From Euborellia annulipes (lineage: Eukaryota > Arthropoda > Insecta > Dermaptera > Anisolabididae): a stretch of 64,000 nucleotides of DNA. Of this stretch, positions 9,925-22,224 are shown piece by piece. Below the pieces are notes generated by a model. That model did not search any database. It saw nothing but the letters and a program-made list of their open reading frames with translations, and was not told the origin of the DNA. The stretch's first letter is position 1. Every line of letters starts with the position of its first letter. The position numbers and the translations under genes are program-made. Location: assembly GCA_023213315.1 (NCBI GenBank), contig JAKCPI010005363.1, forward strand, positions 62,001-126,000, given 5' to 3'.

Positions 9925-10455
9925 CCATTTGCCGCCCCCACTATAGTTCATATTTGCTTAATTCATTTGTTTTATACAATGTTTTAAACAATATATGTTT
10001 TCTTAAATTCTCAGGGGAAATATTATAAACCTGTGAAATACTTCATTTTAACTTTTGAATAAATTGCCAATCTACCGTCTCTGAATTTGTTGCCGCTATA
10101 GGCTGCAGCCTTCTTAGAATTTTCTGGCTACGGCCCTGCAAGAATTTTTTTTTAGATTTTTCTTGTTAGTAAAACTTATACAGAGTCCTGTAACAAGTGA
10201 CTAAATTGTTTTGTGGTAAAAATTATATAGGTCTAGGTAACATAAGGTACTTAATTCGAAATAAGCCCATACATAATAAAAGTTGAGGTCCTGGGAATTG
10301 ATTTTTTTGAGGGGAGGGAAGGGGCTAGGGATTTTTTTTTTGAAAGTGGGATATTATAAAGCATCCAGAGTAAAATTATAAGCATATAATATTGAAATAT
10401 TAAGTATCCAAGTGAGTTTGTGTTTGTGATAATCATCATCATTCATATTCATACT
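9925..10455. other. Intervening sequence, nothing recognised
   Basis: AT-rich with short open frames that lack family signatures. A phrase around 10085-10140 (GCCGCTATAGGCTGCAGCC...CTACGGCCCTGC) resembles one end of a hAT-type MITE, but no partner end was found. Confidence 0.4.
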
Positions 10456-10660
10456 ATAATATAAAGCGCTAGCGGCTTACTTTCTGTCCGTGTGTGTATG
10501 TCCCTATCAGGGCGCTGATTGGCCAGAATAAAAGGAAGTTGTGTCAAAAGAGGGAAATTTCCAAACAGTAAGGAAGAATCGCCTTTGGTGAGCAAGGGGA
10601 TCCAGGGGGCGCAGCACCTCGAAGGCGGGCTTTTCCATCCATTGCATTTTTTAGTTATTA
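10456..10660 (+). repeat. Unclassified repeat (GCGCTAGCGGC ... GGATCCAGGGGGCGCAGC)
   Basis: Contains a TTACTTTCTGTCCGTGTG stretch and ends in a GC-rich segment whose complement, GCGCCTCCTGGACCCCC, recurs at 48450-48467 and, diverged, at 35575-35730. Boundaries are uncertain and the element class is unknown. Confidence 0.4.
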
Positions 10661-10839
10661 AAAGGAATATTTAATCTAATATTTATCTCATTTAGTCTTC
10701 TGGTCTAGGGGGGGGGGGGCGTTGGAATTAGTCCAGGGGCTCCAGAATTTGGAGGCAGTATTTTGACTGGAAGCAGATTTAAATTTTAACAATATTAAAC
10801 TCAAGAATTTTTGAAGAATCAATGACTACGCGCTCTTCT

Positions 10840-11910
10840 AGAGTGTAGCAAAATATATATATTTTTACTTTCTCGTACCCTATATATGAAATATATAGAG
10901 AGAGAAAGTATTGCGATCATGTCAAAAATTCGATGTCGAGATTTTGATGGATATACATGTTTTGAGGTCCCCTGAGTCCAAAAAAGTGGGTCCCGCAAAT
11001 TGGTCTGTGTGGTGTGTGTGTGTGTGTGTGTGTATGTATGTGTGTGTGTCTGTGTGTGTGGACAGATTTTAAGCATGAAGGAGTTGAGCTAGCGGATTGA
11101 AATTTTATATTTAACTTAGGTACCTTTGAAGAATCTCAAAATAAGCTTTTGAACAAAATCGGCCAAAAAGTACTAGTACTTTACTGATGTACTTTTTCAG
11201 TTTTTTTCGATTTTCTCAAAATTCCCTCCAAGGATTTTTTTTAAAATTCATAAATGAACTATTTTTTAGATGCTCTTTAAAATGTATATTCTCATTTTGC
11301 CGTTGAAATCTTCTGAAGACCACTTTACTCTTGTTCTTCATAGGAAAGATAGAAATGGTTGCCATGGTAACGGAATTTAAATCTTTTTCTTTTTTATTAG
11401 ATTAAAAATCAATTATTATTTAAATTCCCATTTTTTTTAAATTTATTTGTGTCTTTAATTGTTTCAAAGAAAACATATATGTCTCTCTCTCACTTGAAAA
11501 CATTATCGTCTCTCTCTACTCTTTTTAAATTCCCTTTCCACCTTATCTTCGCATAGGAACAATGTTAATTTCCTATAGGGATTTGTATGTTAATTTCGAT
11601 TGGGCAAAAGGGGTCCCCTTTAGAACTTTTTAGGCATTTAAAATTTTTTTTTCCAATTCTTATGAAATTTTGTATTTATTTACGATTCTATATTGTGTAT
11701 AAAATGTCCAAATATGAGATTAAAATTTTGAAAAATAACCATAGTTTATTTGAAGCAGTCAACATTTAAAATGCAAGTTTGAAACTAAGGTGCTATCGGA
11801 AACTAAATATATCTCGACACAAAAAATCTGGTGTGACCAGCGCAACTTTCTCTTACCGAAGGGTAAGAGAAAGTTGTGTGCTGTGCGCCAGTCACACCAG
11901 ATTTTTTTTA
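10840..11910 (+). repeat. Repeat family R, copy 1
   Basis: Order of parts as in other copies: TTTTACTTTCTC...TATATAGAGAGAGAAAGTA hairpin, ATTCGATGTCGAGATTTTGA, a GT-rich microsatellite, AGTACTAGTACTTTACTGA, GGTTGCCATGGTAAC, then a terminal palindrome (11820-11910) beginning AATCTGGTGTGAC and ending GTCACACCAGATT. About 400 bp of extra sequence (11370-11760) interrupts this copy. No conserved long ORF, so it is non-autonomous. Confidence 0.65.
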
Positions 11911-12619
11911 CCTAGCTTTTGGCTGTTATTGTCATGATACGTATTTAATAACAAGTTATTTGCCAATATAATGCTAATATAAAGGAATGTCCAAAGTCAA
12001 AGGAATTTTTTTTGTTTCCAAATGTGGAAACTAATGAGTGATGACATATTAAATGTAAATTAACTATGAATATTATTTCAAGGAAATATTAAAAATAAAT
12101 TGCTAAATAAGGATGTGAGATCTTAAAGTACCGTTTAAAAGTAAAATACTTGATCAAAAAATTCTATCTTTCAGAATTAAATTTTCAAAAATTAAATTCA
12201 TCTCGCTCGTCATGCCAAGTTTCAACATTCTCGATTAGAGTGTTGTAAGAGGTCTTGGGCCCTTAAAATTACGTCAAGCCTCTCCTAGCAACTTGAACTA
12301 TGATTACAAATTGTTTATATACAAAAGATAATCTTCTAGCGAATAGAAGAAGAAGGTCAACTATGTTTTGAGACATTCATTTTACACAATGATCTCCAAC
12401 TTTTGGTACGTACACCGATGATCAATGATTTTAAAAATCTATTTGAAAAATGTTTCTTATCGTCTTTTGGGGACGGCATAAAATGTTATAGCCAATGAAG
12501 TACGTGGCTGTTGATTTATACAAAAGAAAGGGAGCAGGAGCGCCAAAAAATTCCGATTTTCGACAATAAACGAGACGTTTCGGGAAGACTTTTTTTATCC
12601 CATCATTATTCTTGTAATA
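11911..12619. other. AT-rich stretch, nothing recognised
   Basis: No gene, SINE or paired inverted repeat seen between repeat R copy 1 and the MITE at 12620. Confidence 0.45.
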
Positions 12620-12857
12620 CAGTGAGCGCCACAATTAAGTCCCCACCTGATAGCTTTAGCCCTAAGTATATGGTATAGAATATGGTAAATGGTGAAATAA
12701 AATAATTTTATATTTGAAAAGGTAAAATAAAATCATCTGTATCAAATTTTACGCTTTAACTATTCGGTCATTAAAGTTATTTCACTCTACACCATATACT
12801 ATACAATATACTCAAGGCTCTAGGTATCAGATGGGGACTTAATTGTGGCGCTCACTG
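12620..12857. mobile_element. MITE with long inverted ends (Tc1/mariner-like)
   Basis: About 50-bp inverted ends beginning CAGTGAGCGCCACAATTAAG; 238 bp overall. The left flank is TA, the right flank CA, so a TA duplication with one change is possible. No coding sequence. Confidence 0.6.
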
Positions 12858-13199
12858 CACAGTCATATAAATTACAATTTGATAAAATTGCCGACATTAC
12901 ATGGACGAAGTGCTCTAAACACATTTTTTTACTGAGCACGATTTTTGGTAATAAAATTTAATAATTTGCAAACGTTGTTTGAGCGCAAGTCTATTCATGG
13001 TGAAATGGCAATGCTGAGTATTTTTTAACTTTGACACGTGCGATGAATCATACGTAAATTGTCAAAAAAATCAGACTGAAAAAGCAAAGAGCAAAAAAAT
13101 CACCCGTTATAAGAAAACTTACGCGTAATGAAATTGAACTTAGAGAAGCCGAACTATTTCAAAATAATATACACTTCGCTGCTAGTTTCGTTTTAATAA

Positions 13200-13830
13200 T
13201 AATCTGGTGTGACTGGTCGCACAGCACACAACTTCCTCTTACCTTCGGTAATCGAAAGTTGTGTTCTAAGCTTGTCTCACCAGATTTTTGGTATCGACAT
13301 ATATTTAGTTTCCGTCAGTACGGTACATTTGAATTCAAGATATATATAATTTTTTTTCAAAAACACTTTTTTCTATCTTTTCTATGGAGTACAAGAGAAA
13401 ACTGGTCTTCAGAAGATTTCAATGGCAAAATGAGAATATACATTTCAAAGAGGATCTAAAAAATAATTGATTCTTGAATTTTAATCAAAATCGTTGCAGC
13501 GAATTTCGAGAAAATCGAAAAAAAAACTGAAAAAGTATATCAGTAAAGTACTAGTACTATTTGGTCAATTTTGTTCAAAAGCTTCGTGTCACGTCCCATG
13601 GGGGTGCCTAACTTAAATATAAAATTATAACCTCCGAGCTCAATTCCTTCATGCATAAAATTGAACACACACAGACAGACAGACCATGTTTTTGGATTCA
13701 GGGGACCTCAAAACGTGTATATCCATCAAAATCTCGACATCGAATTTTTGACATGAATTCAATACTTTCTCTCTTATATATATATATATTACATATATAC
13801 ATAAGTAAGAGAAAGTAAAAATAAAATAAA
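13200..13830 (-). repeat. Repeat family R, copy 2
   Basis: Minus-strand copy: terminal palindrome at 13200-13290 (AATCTGGTGTGACTGGTCGC ... CTCACCAGATT), then the TTTTTCGATTTTCTCAAAAT and AGTACTAGTACT blocks on the complement, the ACACAGACAGACAGACC microsatellite at 13665-13684, and the AGAGAAAGTA end at 13808-13818. Almost complete. Confidence 0.7.
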
Positions 13831-14480
13831 AGTGAAAAATCAATAATAAAATAAATTTTTTATACAGTATTTTTTTCTTAAAAATTTAACCAACGTTGAA
13901 GTGGTATTTAATGAATAACGAATGAATGGTTCTTTAATCAGTTTTTTTTTTAGACTAGTGTTTAAAAGTGAAAATTAAACACTTGAATAAAACCTTTTCA
14001 TCTTTTAATATTTTTTTATTTAAGAAAAAAAAAATTTCACCTTCCTGGACTTTTTTTTTTATTATAAAAAAAGTACAAGCAAAAAAAAAAAAAAACATCA
14101 ATAGTTGGCCTAAAAACTTAAGATGAAATGGCAATTTTAGATCGGGTAATACGTAGTCACCAAGAGAGATAAAATTTCTAAAATTTAATTTAATATTACA
14201 AACCTTATCAGATTAATTTCTCCCACTTATTGGAAAATGATTACGTCACTCGCTTATTCATTATTATTTGACTCAGTTAGTATTATGCATAAATTAATAA
14301 ATATTAGAAAAATTTCTTTCTAAATTTTTTTTTTTTTTAATCATTAAAATTAGTTAAAAATTTTCGATTATTTAATACTAATAAAAAATAAAATTGTTAT
14401 GACGAAATTTTTGGCTTTCACTTAAAAAGAATCAAAAATTTTTGGTTCTTCAACATTGAATCGATTCGTAGAGTTTAAAA
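13831..14480. other. AT-rich stretch, nothing recognised
   Basis: Dominated by poly-A/T runs. No coding or repeat structure that I can support. Confidence 0.45.
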
Positions 14481-15450
14481 ACTGATTGAATATTATAGGC
14501 CACATTTTGTGTGTGAGTGAAAGATTTATATTTAATTTGATAGTAATTTATATTTGATAGTAATTGCTAACGAGTAAATAGGGGAAAGATCTCGAATTTG
14601 AGCTGTAGATTTATCAATTAATGACCCCTTGTATTAAATGAGGTTTTGATATATTAAAAATAAAATATAAATCCTGCACATTTCTATTTCTTCTTCTACA
14701 GCCGTTTTTAAGTATGGCACACTTGCTCCGACTCAAGTGAATTAACCTCTAAGGGAGACCCACATGAAGTTAGTAACATTTTATATGCAATGAAGTTAGC
14801 AACATATAATTACAATCATCCCCATGAAGTTAGACACCATGGGATGATGCTATATGCTGCTAACTTCATTGCATATAAAATGCTACTTACTTCACGTGAA
14901 TGTCTCTTAAGCCCCATTCACACTATGTTAGTTTTTTAGTCGAGTAAGCGAGTAATTTAGTAACTAAACGTGTCTGAACACCAAAAATTTAGTCGAGTCA
15001 ATCCATTTTGTTGTATTTTTCGGTCGAGTAGCACCCCACCACTACATCCAGTAGCAATAAAATAGAGAACTTTTTGTAATTTTGTAATCGCACTTCTTAA
15101 CTGGGTATTTTTTACGCTGTATCTGAGAAAGTAATTTCATTAACAGGAAATTAACACAGCTTTCGGACATTCCCAAACTATCGAACTATTCTTTGGGATT
15201 TTCTAATGCAAATTCCTTCAGGAGACAATTTATTCTTTCGATTTTCCCAATTTCGTACCGATAACCTCTTTTTACCTATCACACAAATTTCCTCATCCAC
15301 CTCTTCTAAAATAGTCATTGCGATAAGCCTAATCAGTCGAGCAAGGGCTCAGTACTTGAAAACGACTGCAGAATAAGTAGGCGAAACAGTATTTATATTT
15401 TTAATAAATAATTAATACAAAATGGGGTCTATAATTAAAAACTCCCATAA
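14480..15450. repeat. Palindromic repeat family P, copy 1 (interrupted)
   Basis: Left half: ATTATAGGCCACATTTTGTG (14492) to CACTTGCTCCGACTCAAGTG (14723). Right half, inverted: ACGACTGCAGAATAAG (15363) to GTCTATAATTAAAAACTCCC (15427-15446). The same inverted parts occur uninterrupted at 37385-37549 and truncated at 54606-54700. The middle (14749-15349) holds another palindromic element and sequence I cannot place. Confidence 0.45.
14751..14911. mobile_element. Palindromic MITE nested in family P
   Basis: Two arms of about 57 bp, near-identical in inverted orientation (left contains TTTTATATGCAATGAAGTTAGC, right its complement), with a loop of about 45 bp containing CCCATGAAGTTAGACACCATGGG. 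No target duplication I can fix. It would fold into a strong hairpin. Confidence 0.6.
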
Positions 15451-17038
15451 TAATTTACACTTCTCTTTTCTTAGATGGTAGGGATATGATCAAATGACCA
15501 TTATAATAAACAATATAAAGAAATTTTTTTAACCTGGGCCTTAGTACGTGGTAGAGAGGTAGGGATGAGGGGTTTTTGTATCCATTCTCATGCGGCAAAA
15601 CTAAATTCAATTAAAATTGGCTTCCAATCAAATAAAACTTAAAATTTTTTAAAGTTTTTTCATTTTACGTCTAGTGTTTTGAATGGATTCCTTTTGGGGT
15701 GGGCGTAGTTTGCCCGTCTGCCCGGTGGAATTCCTGTAGCCCCGGGCTGCTTTTTGAAAAGGGAAAGTGACATGGACATCGCGATCACCGTCGCCGTCGC
15801 CGACGAGTGAAAGTGCTTGGGCCCATCCCCGCAAACACCTGCAGGCCTCCCCCCCCCCCCCCCCCGTTTGCCTCAATAGAGGCAGCAGCAGCAGCACCTT
15901 TGATATTTCTAGGGGGCCAGGGTTCCCCAATCTAATCCCCCTAACAATCGCTTTCATAAGCCTGGAAACTTCCAAGGCCCTTCGACTCATAAAAAAAATG
16001 CCTTCTGCCACGTGATTCACTTGCGGGAAAAACCAACGGAGAAGTCAAAAATAACAGAAAAAAAAATATTATCAAAATACAGTACAAAAAAAAATATTTT
16101 TATCTTTTATGAAAGTAAAAAGAAAAAAAAAACTATATATTAGTGAAAATTAGAAAGGGATTAAATATTAAAAGGAATTTTTATAACTTGAGTTTTCGCC
16201 CCATGTTTGATTTGTCTATTATCATTTTTTGATCTAATAAATTAAATATCAATTTGTTGTTTGTGTCTGATTTCTAAAATGCTTGTTGCTAGTTGGTGAA
16301 ACAGGCCATATGTCTCTCTCTCTCTCTTTGAGTAGAAGAATGTTCATCGAGTGAGAGTGTAAGTGAGGATAAATCCCGTTAGCGGTTAACGCATGCAGAT
16401 TGCAACAGGCACTGCTATGCTGCTGCTGCATGGGAGTCTGGCCTCGAGCGAGACAATACCTTGCTTTGCGCAATCGAGAGCTATGGTTGGGTGTGGGTCC
16501 CAAGGGAACTCCTCGAGGAGTCGATCGACACTTGCACCTCCGAAATATAAGATCCGGCTATAGAGCTATTAAACAATTATCAATATAGGCTATTAATCAA
16601 TTTTAGAAATTAGTTCCTTGTGCTTGTTTGTCTTTTCATTTGGAAATAAACTATTTTCCCTGCTTAGAAATGAAAAAAAGTCTTTTCTCATTTTTGACAC
16701 TTTCTCATGGAATTGAAATTTTGATAAAAAAATTCATCAGTAAAATACTCGTATTCTTCGTTTTATTTTATCTAAAAGTTAAAAGGAATATCTAATTTAA
16801 ATATACAATTTTTTCGATTTCAGAGCTCATCTCCAGATGAAGATTTGCTCCGCTCTGTGAAATCCAAAAAGGAGATCGAAAAAATATATTACTTCACAAT
16901 GCAACTCCCTTTTCCCCCTTGTATCCGCCCTTGTGGTGGATCTTTGACGAGTTCTTCAAAATCAAAAAATATTCGCAAAAGCTGATCTGGTCCTGATATG
17001 GCCACTCAGGAGGGTTATTATCCTTCTATTTGTAAATA
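15451..17038. other. Unassigned region with a GC-rich patch
   Basis: 15690-16020 is markedly GC-richer, with GTCGCCGTCGCCGACG and poly-C followed by GCAGCAGCAGCAGC. A minus-strand open frame of 123 codons covers it but shows no family signature and looks compositional. 16895-16935 carries a small piece of hAT family Q (CCCCCTTGTATCCGCCCTTG). The rest is AT-rich without recognised content. Confidence 0.4.
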
Positions 17039-17052
17039 TTTCTATAGCACTG

Positions 17053-17555
17053 TATGGAGTTCGCTGGTGTAGTGGGCTAGGGTGTCAGCTTCTGCAAAGA
17101 AGATCCCTGTTCAAACCCTGAGGTGCGGGATTTTTCATTAAATAAATATATTTATTTAATGTAAACAAATCCTCAAGTAGGCACTTGATTGGAATATTGG
17201 ATCTCACCACAATAGCCCCCAGGCAACTCTACGAGGAGAGGGAGTTGCTGTGACATCGAAAGGAGTCGGTGCTGAGGAAATCCCTCTTCAACTAGGACAT
17301 CCTCCCTAGCTTAGAAGAGGTTGGATAAAAGGAACCGGTTAGAACCAGTAATAAGGATTAGTTCACTAGCTAGAAACGAACGAAGGAGGAGGAGTAGAGG
17401 AGATAGGAAATAATGAAACTTCACGGGGTGCCAGTAGATGGCTACGGCCAGAGGCCGTTTGGGTTTGAGGTGTGTGTCTTCCTACACTTAAGCATCTCGG
17501 GTAAATAAATGGGGATCCCAATAGGAATTTCAAATAATAATAATAATAATAATAA
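17053..17555 (+). repeat. SINE2 (tRNA head, (AAT)n tail) with target duplication
   Basis: The head has an A box (TGGTGTAGTGGGCTAGG) and B box (GTTCAAACCC). A body of about 400 bp ends in TAAATAAATGGGGATCC and an (AAT)n tail. Flanking copies of TATAGCACTGT (17042-17052 and 17562-17572, the first preceded by TTTC, the second by TTCC) make an 11-bp duplication, showing retrotransposition. A second copy is split at 56186-56640. Confidence 0.7.
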
Positions 17556-17843
17556 TTCCTATAGCACTGTGATTGATAACACTATGTAACAAATTTTAAT
17601 TTTTTGTTTGTTTCTGGATTGTGAGTGTTATTTTCTAATAGATTATATCTGAAAAGTGAGGTAAATGTTAACTATTCCCTCCAAACTTTGGTTTTATGAT
17701 CGACACGCCCGCGCAGCGGTTTGTTTAATTTTTTATGTTTGTACACACTTTTATTTGATTTACTTACATATCCCTGTTTTACTGTATTATGTTCAGATAA
17801 ACTAAGTGTTCTGTGAGTGACTGCTGGTTAATGAAGTTACAAC

Positions 17844-18020
17844 ATGGCATCTAGAGGGTGTAACCATCTGGCAAACTCATTTTGCTATGTTTGTGGCCAG
17901 TTTATCAAACGAAGAGCCAAAGAATGTCCCATTAATGCAACATCCAGAATGAGTGAGGCTTATAGGGCATATTTTGGGATGCCAATCGGGGATCAGGATA
18001 AACCAGGTCACCTCACGTGA
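17844..18020 (+). pseudogene. Short ORF with FCYVCG...GDQDK motifs (repeat-borne protein relic)
   Basis: A 58-codon open frame from ATG to TGA. It contains CNHLANSFCYVCGQF and, about 25 residues later, AYRAYFGMPIGDQDK. This resembles the N-terminal Cys-motif region of an uncharacterised protein family that I recall as common in arthropod genomes, where the frame normally continues after GDQDK. Here it ends in TGA a few codons later. The product is unknown and a truncated copy is the likely reading. Confidence 0.5.
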
Positions 18021-19867
18021 CCTCACGCTTATTCGGGAAAGTGATGTTACGTATAAGCGAAAATCTCGAAACACCACTCATTTCTGATATATCTGTTGGT
18101 TATACATGTAGTATAAGCTGATATGTTCTAATTTTTATTCATAAGTTGTTCTTTCTCACTTCATTCATCCACAAGAAACTTTCAAGATTTCTTGATTGAA
18201 GAAGCTTCAAAATAAAATATTTAATCTTAAAGTTGAATTTTGTGTTGTTTTTTTTAAATCTCATTGTCCTCGACGCAAAACCAATGTTTGATTTGATTAA
18301 TACATACCTTCTATACTTTTTAGACAAATACAACTAGAAAATAGCACTCACAAGCCAGAAACAAAAATCGTGTTACACAGTGTAATCTTTAGCATAAACA
18401 ACCGTTGTTATGCGTTATACCCAGTCAGCATGAACATAAATTTTATAAATGTAAATATTTACAAAATTCGGGCCAAAATTAATTGACTTTTAATTTATTA
18501 ATAAATGTATTGTAGCTATTCAGAGGCACCCTCCTCTTTACTTTTTTGTTAAAAACAGACTTGTTTACTCACTAAAACTGAACTTTTTAGGAGCTCCAAA
18601 AAAGGGACTATTTTTACGCAATCAAATTTCGATTTCTTGATTTTACAACAAAAAAGAAAACTAGAATTATTATAGGCCTAATATAAAAATCACATTTGAT
18701 ATTTTAATTTTAGTGAGGGAATTTCAGTCAATTGAACATTCATTTTCTCAACAGTAAAAAAATAAATATGTCTTCATCTAAAGTGCTTCCTGTTCTATTT
18801 GAGAAAGAAAGTTTTCTAGCAAATTTTAACTATGATCAAATACTAACTAGCTAGGTTAGCAACATTAAACAAAAAAAAAAAAACTTAATAGGGAAATACA
18901 TTAAAATAATGAGAGTATTTTTATTAAATCTTACAAATATTTCCGCTTCTCGTCCAAATCCAAGGACGATCATAATGACCTTAACGGGGAAAGAATGGGA
19001 ACTGTACTATAATGATTAATTTTTAATTGAAAAAAATTATAGTCAATAAATATGTTGACATCGCCAAAGTATTAGCAACATAATTATAGGCCTTTGTGAT
19101 GTAAACATAAAATTTATATTGGATTAAGCCAATTTTCGAAAAAATCATGTTGGAGAACTTTCCATTATTGAATGCAATGCATTTCCTTTATTGTATAATT
19201 ATAAATTTTTTTTTCTCTTTAAAAAATTTTGTAATATAATCTGTCTTATTTTTGTTTTGTTCGGGCTGCTCTCTCTCTACTTTTGTATAAGCATTCAATA
19301 GAGCATATAGTGTTTAAATAATATTATTGAATAATCTTAAAAAATTTCGTAAAGAATTTCTTTGAATAAAAAAAAAAAAATGTGTGAATGTATTAATAAG
19401 TGAAGTGTATTAAGATTAGTTCATTTCCTGTTCATCATAATAAAAGTAATTTTATACTTGAAAAAAAAAGAGAGCGATTCGAAATAATATGCTATTTTGT
19501 TTAAAATAATGATCTATTTTTATTATCCGGCGCTATGGAGGTTAAATTACTAAAGTAAAGGTGTTTTCTAATAGCTCTCATAATTGAATCAATGATTGGA
19601 GATGAGAAATAGGACAATTTCAATTATGTAGAAGTCGAATTTTTTTTAGTTGAGACTTTATAGGGGTTTACTGAAAATATATTTATTGTGATGCGAGTTG
19701 TGGTGTAATTATTTAGGGAAGGATGTGTGAACGCAGAGGCAGCCAAGAAAAAATGTTGCTTTTATATTTGGAAACCTTTCGGTGCATTTATTATGTACCA
19801 TCTTTAGTTCATTAATTGGTGTATATATCACTATTGCTATTGCTGTGCAGATTGGTAAAAGCATTCA
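18021..19867. other. AT-rich stretch, nothing recognised
   Basis: No coding sequence, SINE or inverted-repeat element that I can support in these 1.8 kb. Confidence 0.5.
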
Positions 19868-19985
19868 GAGCCCTCGGGGTTTGGTGTAGGGGTTAGCCTG
19901 CTAATCTCGTATACCAAAAGTCGTGGGTTCGGACCCCAGGCAGTCCGATGATTTTATTTAAGCCATTTGGATACCCAATATATGT
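19868..19985 (+). repeat. SINE1 copy S4 (head only)
   Basis: tRNA-like head (GGTTTGGTGTAGGGGTTAGC; B box GGTTCGGACCC) and the ATTTGGATACC start of the body, then breaks off at about 19985, where a different repeat begins. Confidence 0.6.
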
Positions 19986-19989
19986 ATAT

Positions 19990-20335
19990 TAGGGTGGGTC
20001 AATTTTTTTTGCTTCAAAGGCACATCGCGATTCTTGTTCTATGGGTCATTCCAAGAAACTTTGCCAGAGAAACCATAGGTCAAAAATGAATTTCGAGCCC
20101 CCAGATTTTTCAAAATAGGTATTTTTACAAAATATTCAAGAATATAGGCAAAAAAATTGTATTTGCGCTAGCCAAACTTGTATGTTGCGGTTTTTTGGGT
20201 CGAGAAATCCATTTATTTTTATTTTTGATTGCCGTCAGAGGGCGCTTTCGGACATTTTTTTATTAGACTTTTTTAAAATGCAACCTCAAATTTTAAATAG
20301 CCCAGAATGTTTAGCGCAAAAAATTAGGGAGGGGG
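19990..20335 (+). repeat. Unclassified repeat starting TTAGGGTGGGTCAATTTTTT
   Basis: Starts where SINE S4 stops, with TTAGGGTGGGTCAA, a phrase I associate with the ends of arthropod MITEs. The right end was not found and it runs into a fragment of family R. Low certainty. Confidence 0.3.
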
Positions 20336-20337
20336 AT

Positions 20338-20412
20338 GGGTGCACAACTTTCTCTTACCGAAGGGTAAAAGAAAGTTGTGTGCTGGGCGCCAGTCACACC
20401 AGATTTTTTTTT
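20338..20412 (+). repeat. Repeat family R, terminal-palindrome fragment
   Basis: Only the end of the R element: ACAACTTTCTCTTACCGAAG ... GAAAGTTGTGTGCTGGGCGC and CAGTCACACCAGATTTTT. Confidence 0.6.
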
Positions 20413-20489
20413 AATTTGTTTAAGGTATTTCTCGGCATCCAAGGCCATTTAGAGCCCCCATCCTTATTTATTTCAAATGATTGGTAGCC

Positions 20490-20706
20490 CCCGGGGCTTG
20501 GTGTAGTTAGTAGCGTGCCTACCTTCTATACCGAACGCCAGGTTTCGGACCCCAGACATTCCGATGATTTTATTTAAACCATTTGGATACCAAATAGAAA
20601 TGCCTGGACCCTATTTTAAACATACGAGTATCTTTAAAAGTCTTAAATGGCCTAAGTTGCCGAAAAGACAGTGTGAATGAGAAAAAAGTGTGAATGTTTA
20701 AAAAAA
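20490..20706 (+). repeat. SINE1 copy S5 with target duplication
   Basis: Complete copy: head (GGGGCTTGGTGTAG; degraded B box), body, GCCTAAGTTGCCGAAAAGAC, GTGTGAATG tail and A-run. It is flanked by a perfect duplication ATGATTGGTAGCC (20477-20489 and 20709-20721). This is the best evidence in the window that SINE1 moves by LINE-type target-primed retrotransposition. Confidence 0.8.
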
Positions 20707-20750
20707 AAATGATTGGTAGCCAATTCAAATGAAATTAATTTTTTTCGCTT

Positions 20751-20815
20751 GGGACGGGAATCGAACCCGGGACCCTAAGCTCGAGAATCCAATGTCTTCT
20801 CTCTGAGCCACGGGT
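20751..20815 (-). repeat. tRNA-like sequence (SINE head or tRNA relic)
   Basis: The complement reads GTGGCTCAGAGAGAAGACAT (A-box-like) and CCCGGGTTCGATTCCCG, a perfect T arm. The 5' and 3' ends do not make an acceptor stem, so I do not call a functional tRNA gene. Confidence 0.4.
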
Positions 20816-22222
20816 CAAATATATTTCTTTCTTTCAAAATAAATAAATAAAATAGATTTAGCTGTACTGAGGTTTTGAAGTTTTTTTTTTTTTTTTACTC
20901 TGCCTCAATTAAATTTCCAACCACAAATGGAGAAGAGAAGAGTGAGTTAAAACGATTTATGTTTCAAGAGAGCATATTCTAGTGCTAACATTGATTAGAA
21001 ACTAATTTAATTACCAAAAATGTATTTTCACTCCGAAATGAAATAAAAATTTCTATTTTCATGATATAATATACAATATTTTCCCGTTAATTAGCGCTCA
21101 TTAATTTTTCTTAACGTCTTACGTGAAAATCCTTAAATGATTGTCATTCTTAAACATATTTATTAACTTAAAGTTAGTCATAGTTAGAAAAAAATTCCCC
21201 TCAGGTGATCTTTATATGTCTGCATTTAGAGCAGTGGGTTAACCACCACCACACTACTTATATAAATTTTTTTTATCAGTGTTAATAACGTAATATAAAT
21301 ATCGTTAAATAATAGAAAAATAAAAAAAAAAGATGTTAAGCATCTCACATCATCCTTGAGGTAAAATAATAATAAGGAAGAAACATGAACATGAAGATTT
21401 AAATATGACTCCAAAGAGCTTGTAAGGTATTTGTGACCTTATGACCTTTCAATAAGGAATTTAACGACCCGCCCCGACAGACACACTAACGAAAAATTTC
21501 ACTTTCCGTCTTCTTCTTTATCGAGATGTTTTTTTTTTTTTTTAATTTAGTATATAAAGATGTCCCCGATACATTCTTCAAGGTAGTTTGCCTAGAAAAT
21601 AAAGGTTAAATGGATAAGAGGAGATTTTATTCCTCAAAACTTGTTCCAATTGAAACGGAGAGTTTTTTTTTTTTTTTTTTATTAATGCGTTGTTTATAAG
21701 ATTGCGCAAGTGAGGACAACTCCACCTTCAATTCATTTGAATAAAGCGATGATGATAATACTAAAATGAAAATGAGGGGGGGAGGGGGGGTGGACCTAAC
21801 CTACAAAGTAAATGGAATTTTTTTTTCGCTTACATTCCTGAAATGAGATCAGAATATTAATAAAATCAATTGGGCAATTGAGTTTTTTTATAAATATATT
21901 TTAATTAGTGTCCGTAAATAAAATTAACTATCAAGCAGTCATCAAATATCTACTGAGAGCGCATTTTAACGAAGAAAATTATAATTTTGACTCTCTTTCG
22001 TTGGTGCCATCTGTAATTCTCTTTCCCTCAACAAAAACTTCTCCAAATAATAAATAAATAAATTTAAGGCCCTCTCTCTTGGATTAGAGATATATCAAAT
22101 GGTCAGTGAGTAATCCACTACTCAACAGGGCTGGGCACTATTTTAAATACAAGTATACTGTATTTTATATTTCAAATACTATATTATAATATAATATATA
22201 TATATATATATATTATAGGCTT
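20816..22222. other. AT-rich stretch, nothing recognised
   Basis: Poly-T runs, a G-run at 21775 and a TA microsatellite at 22180-22215. No gene or classified repeat. Confidence 0.45.
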
Positions 22223-22224
22223 AC

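Noticed and set aside
15649..16020. 123-codon minus-strand ORF in a GC-rich patch
   Set aside because: Low-complexity Gly and Leu runs follow poly-C and GCA repeats. No domain recognised, and the opposite strand is open too.
20751..20815. Functional tRNA gene
   Set aside because: A good T arm but no acceptor stem pairing; more likely a SINE head or relic.
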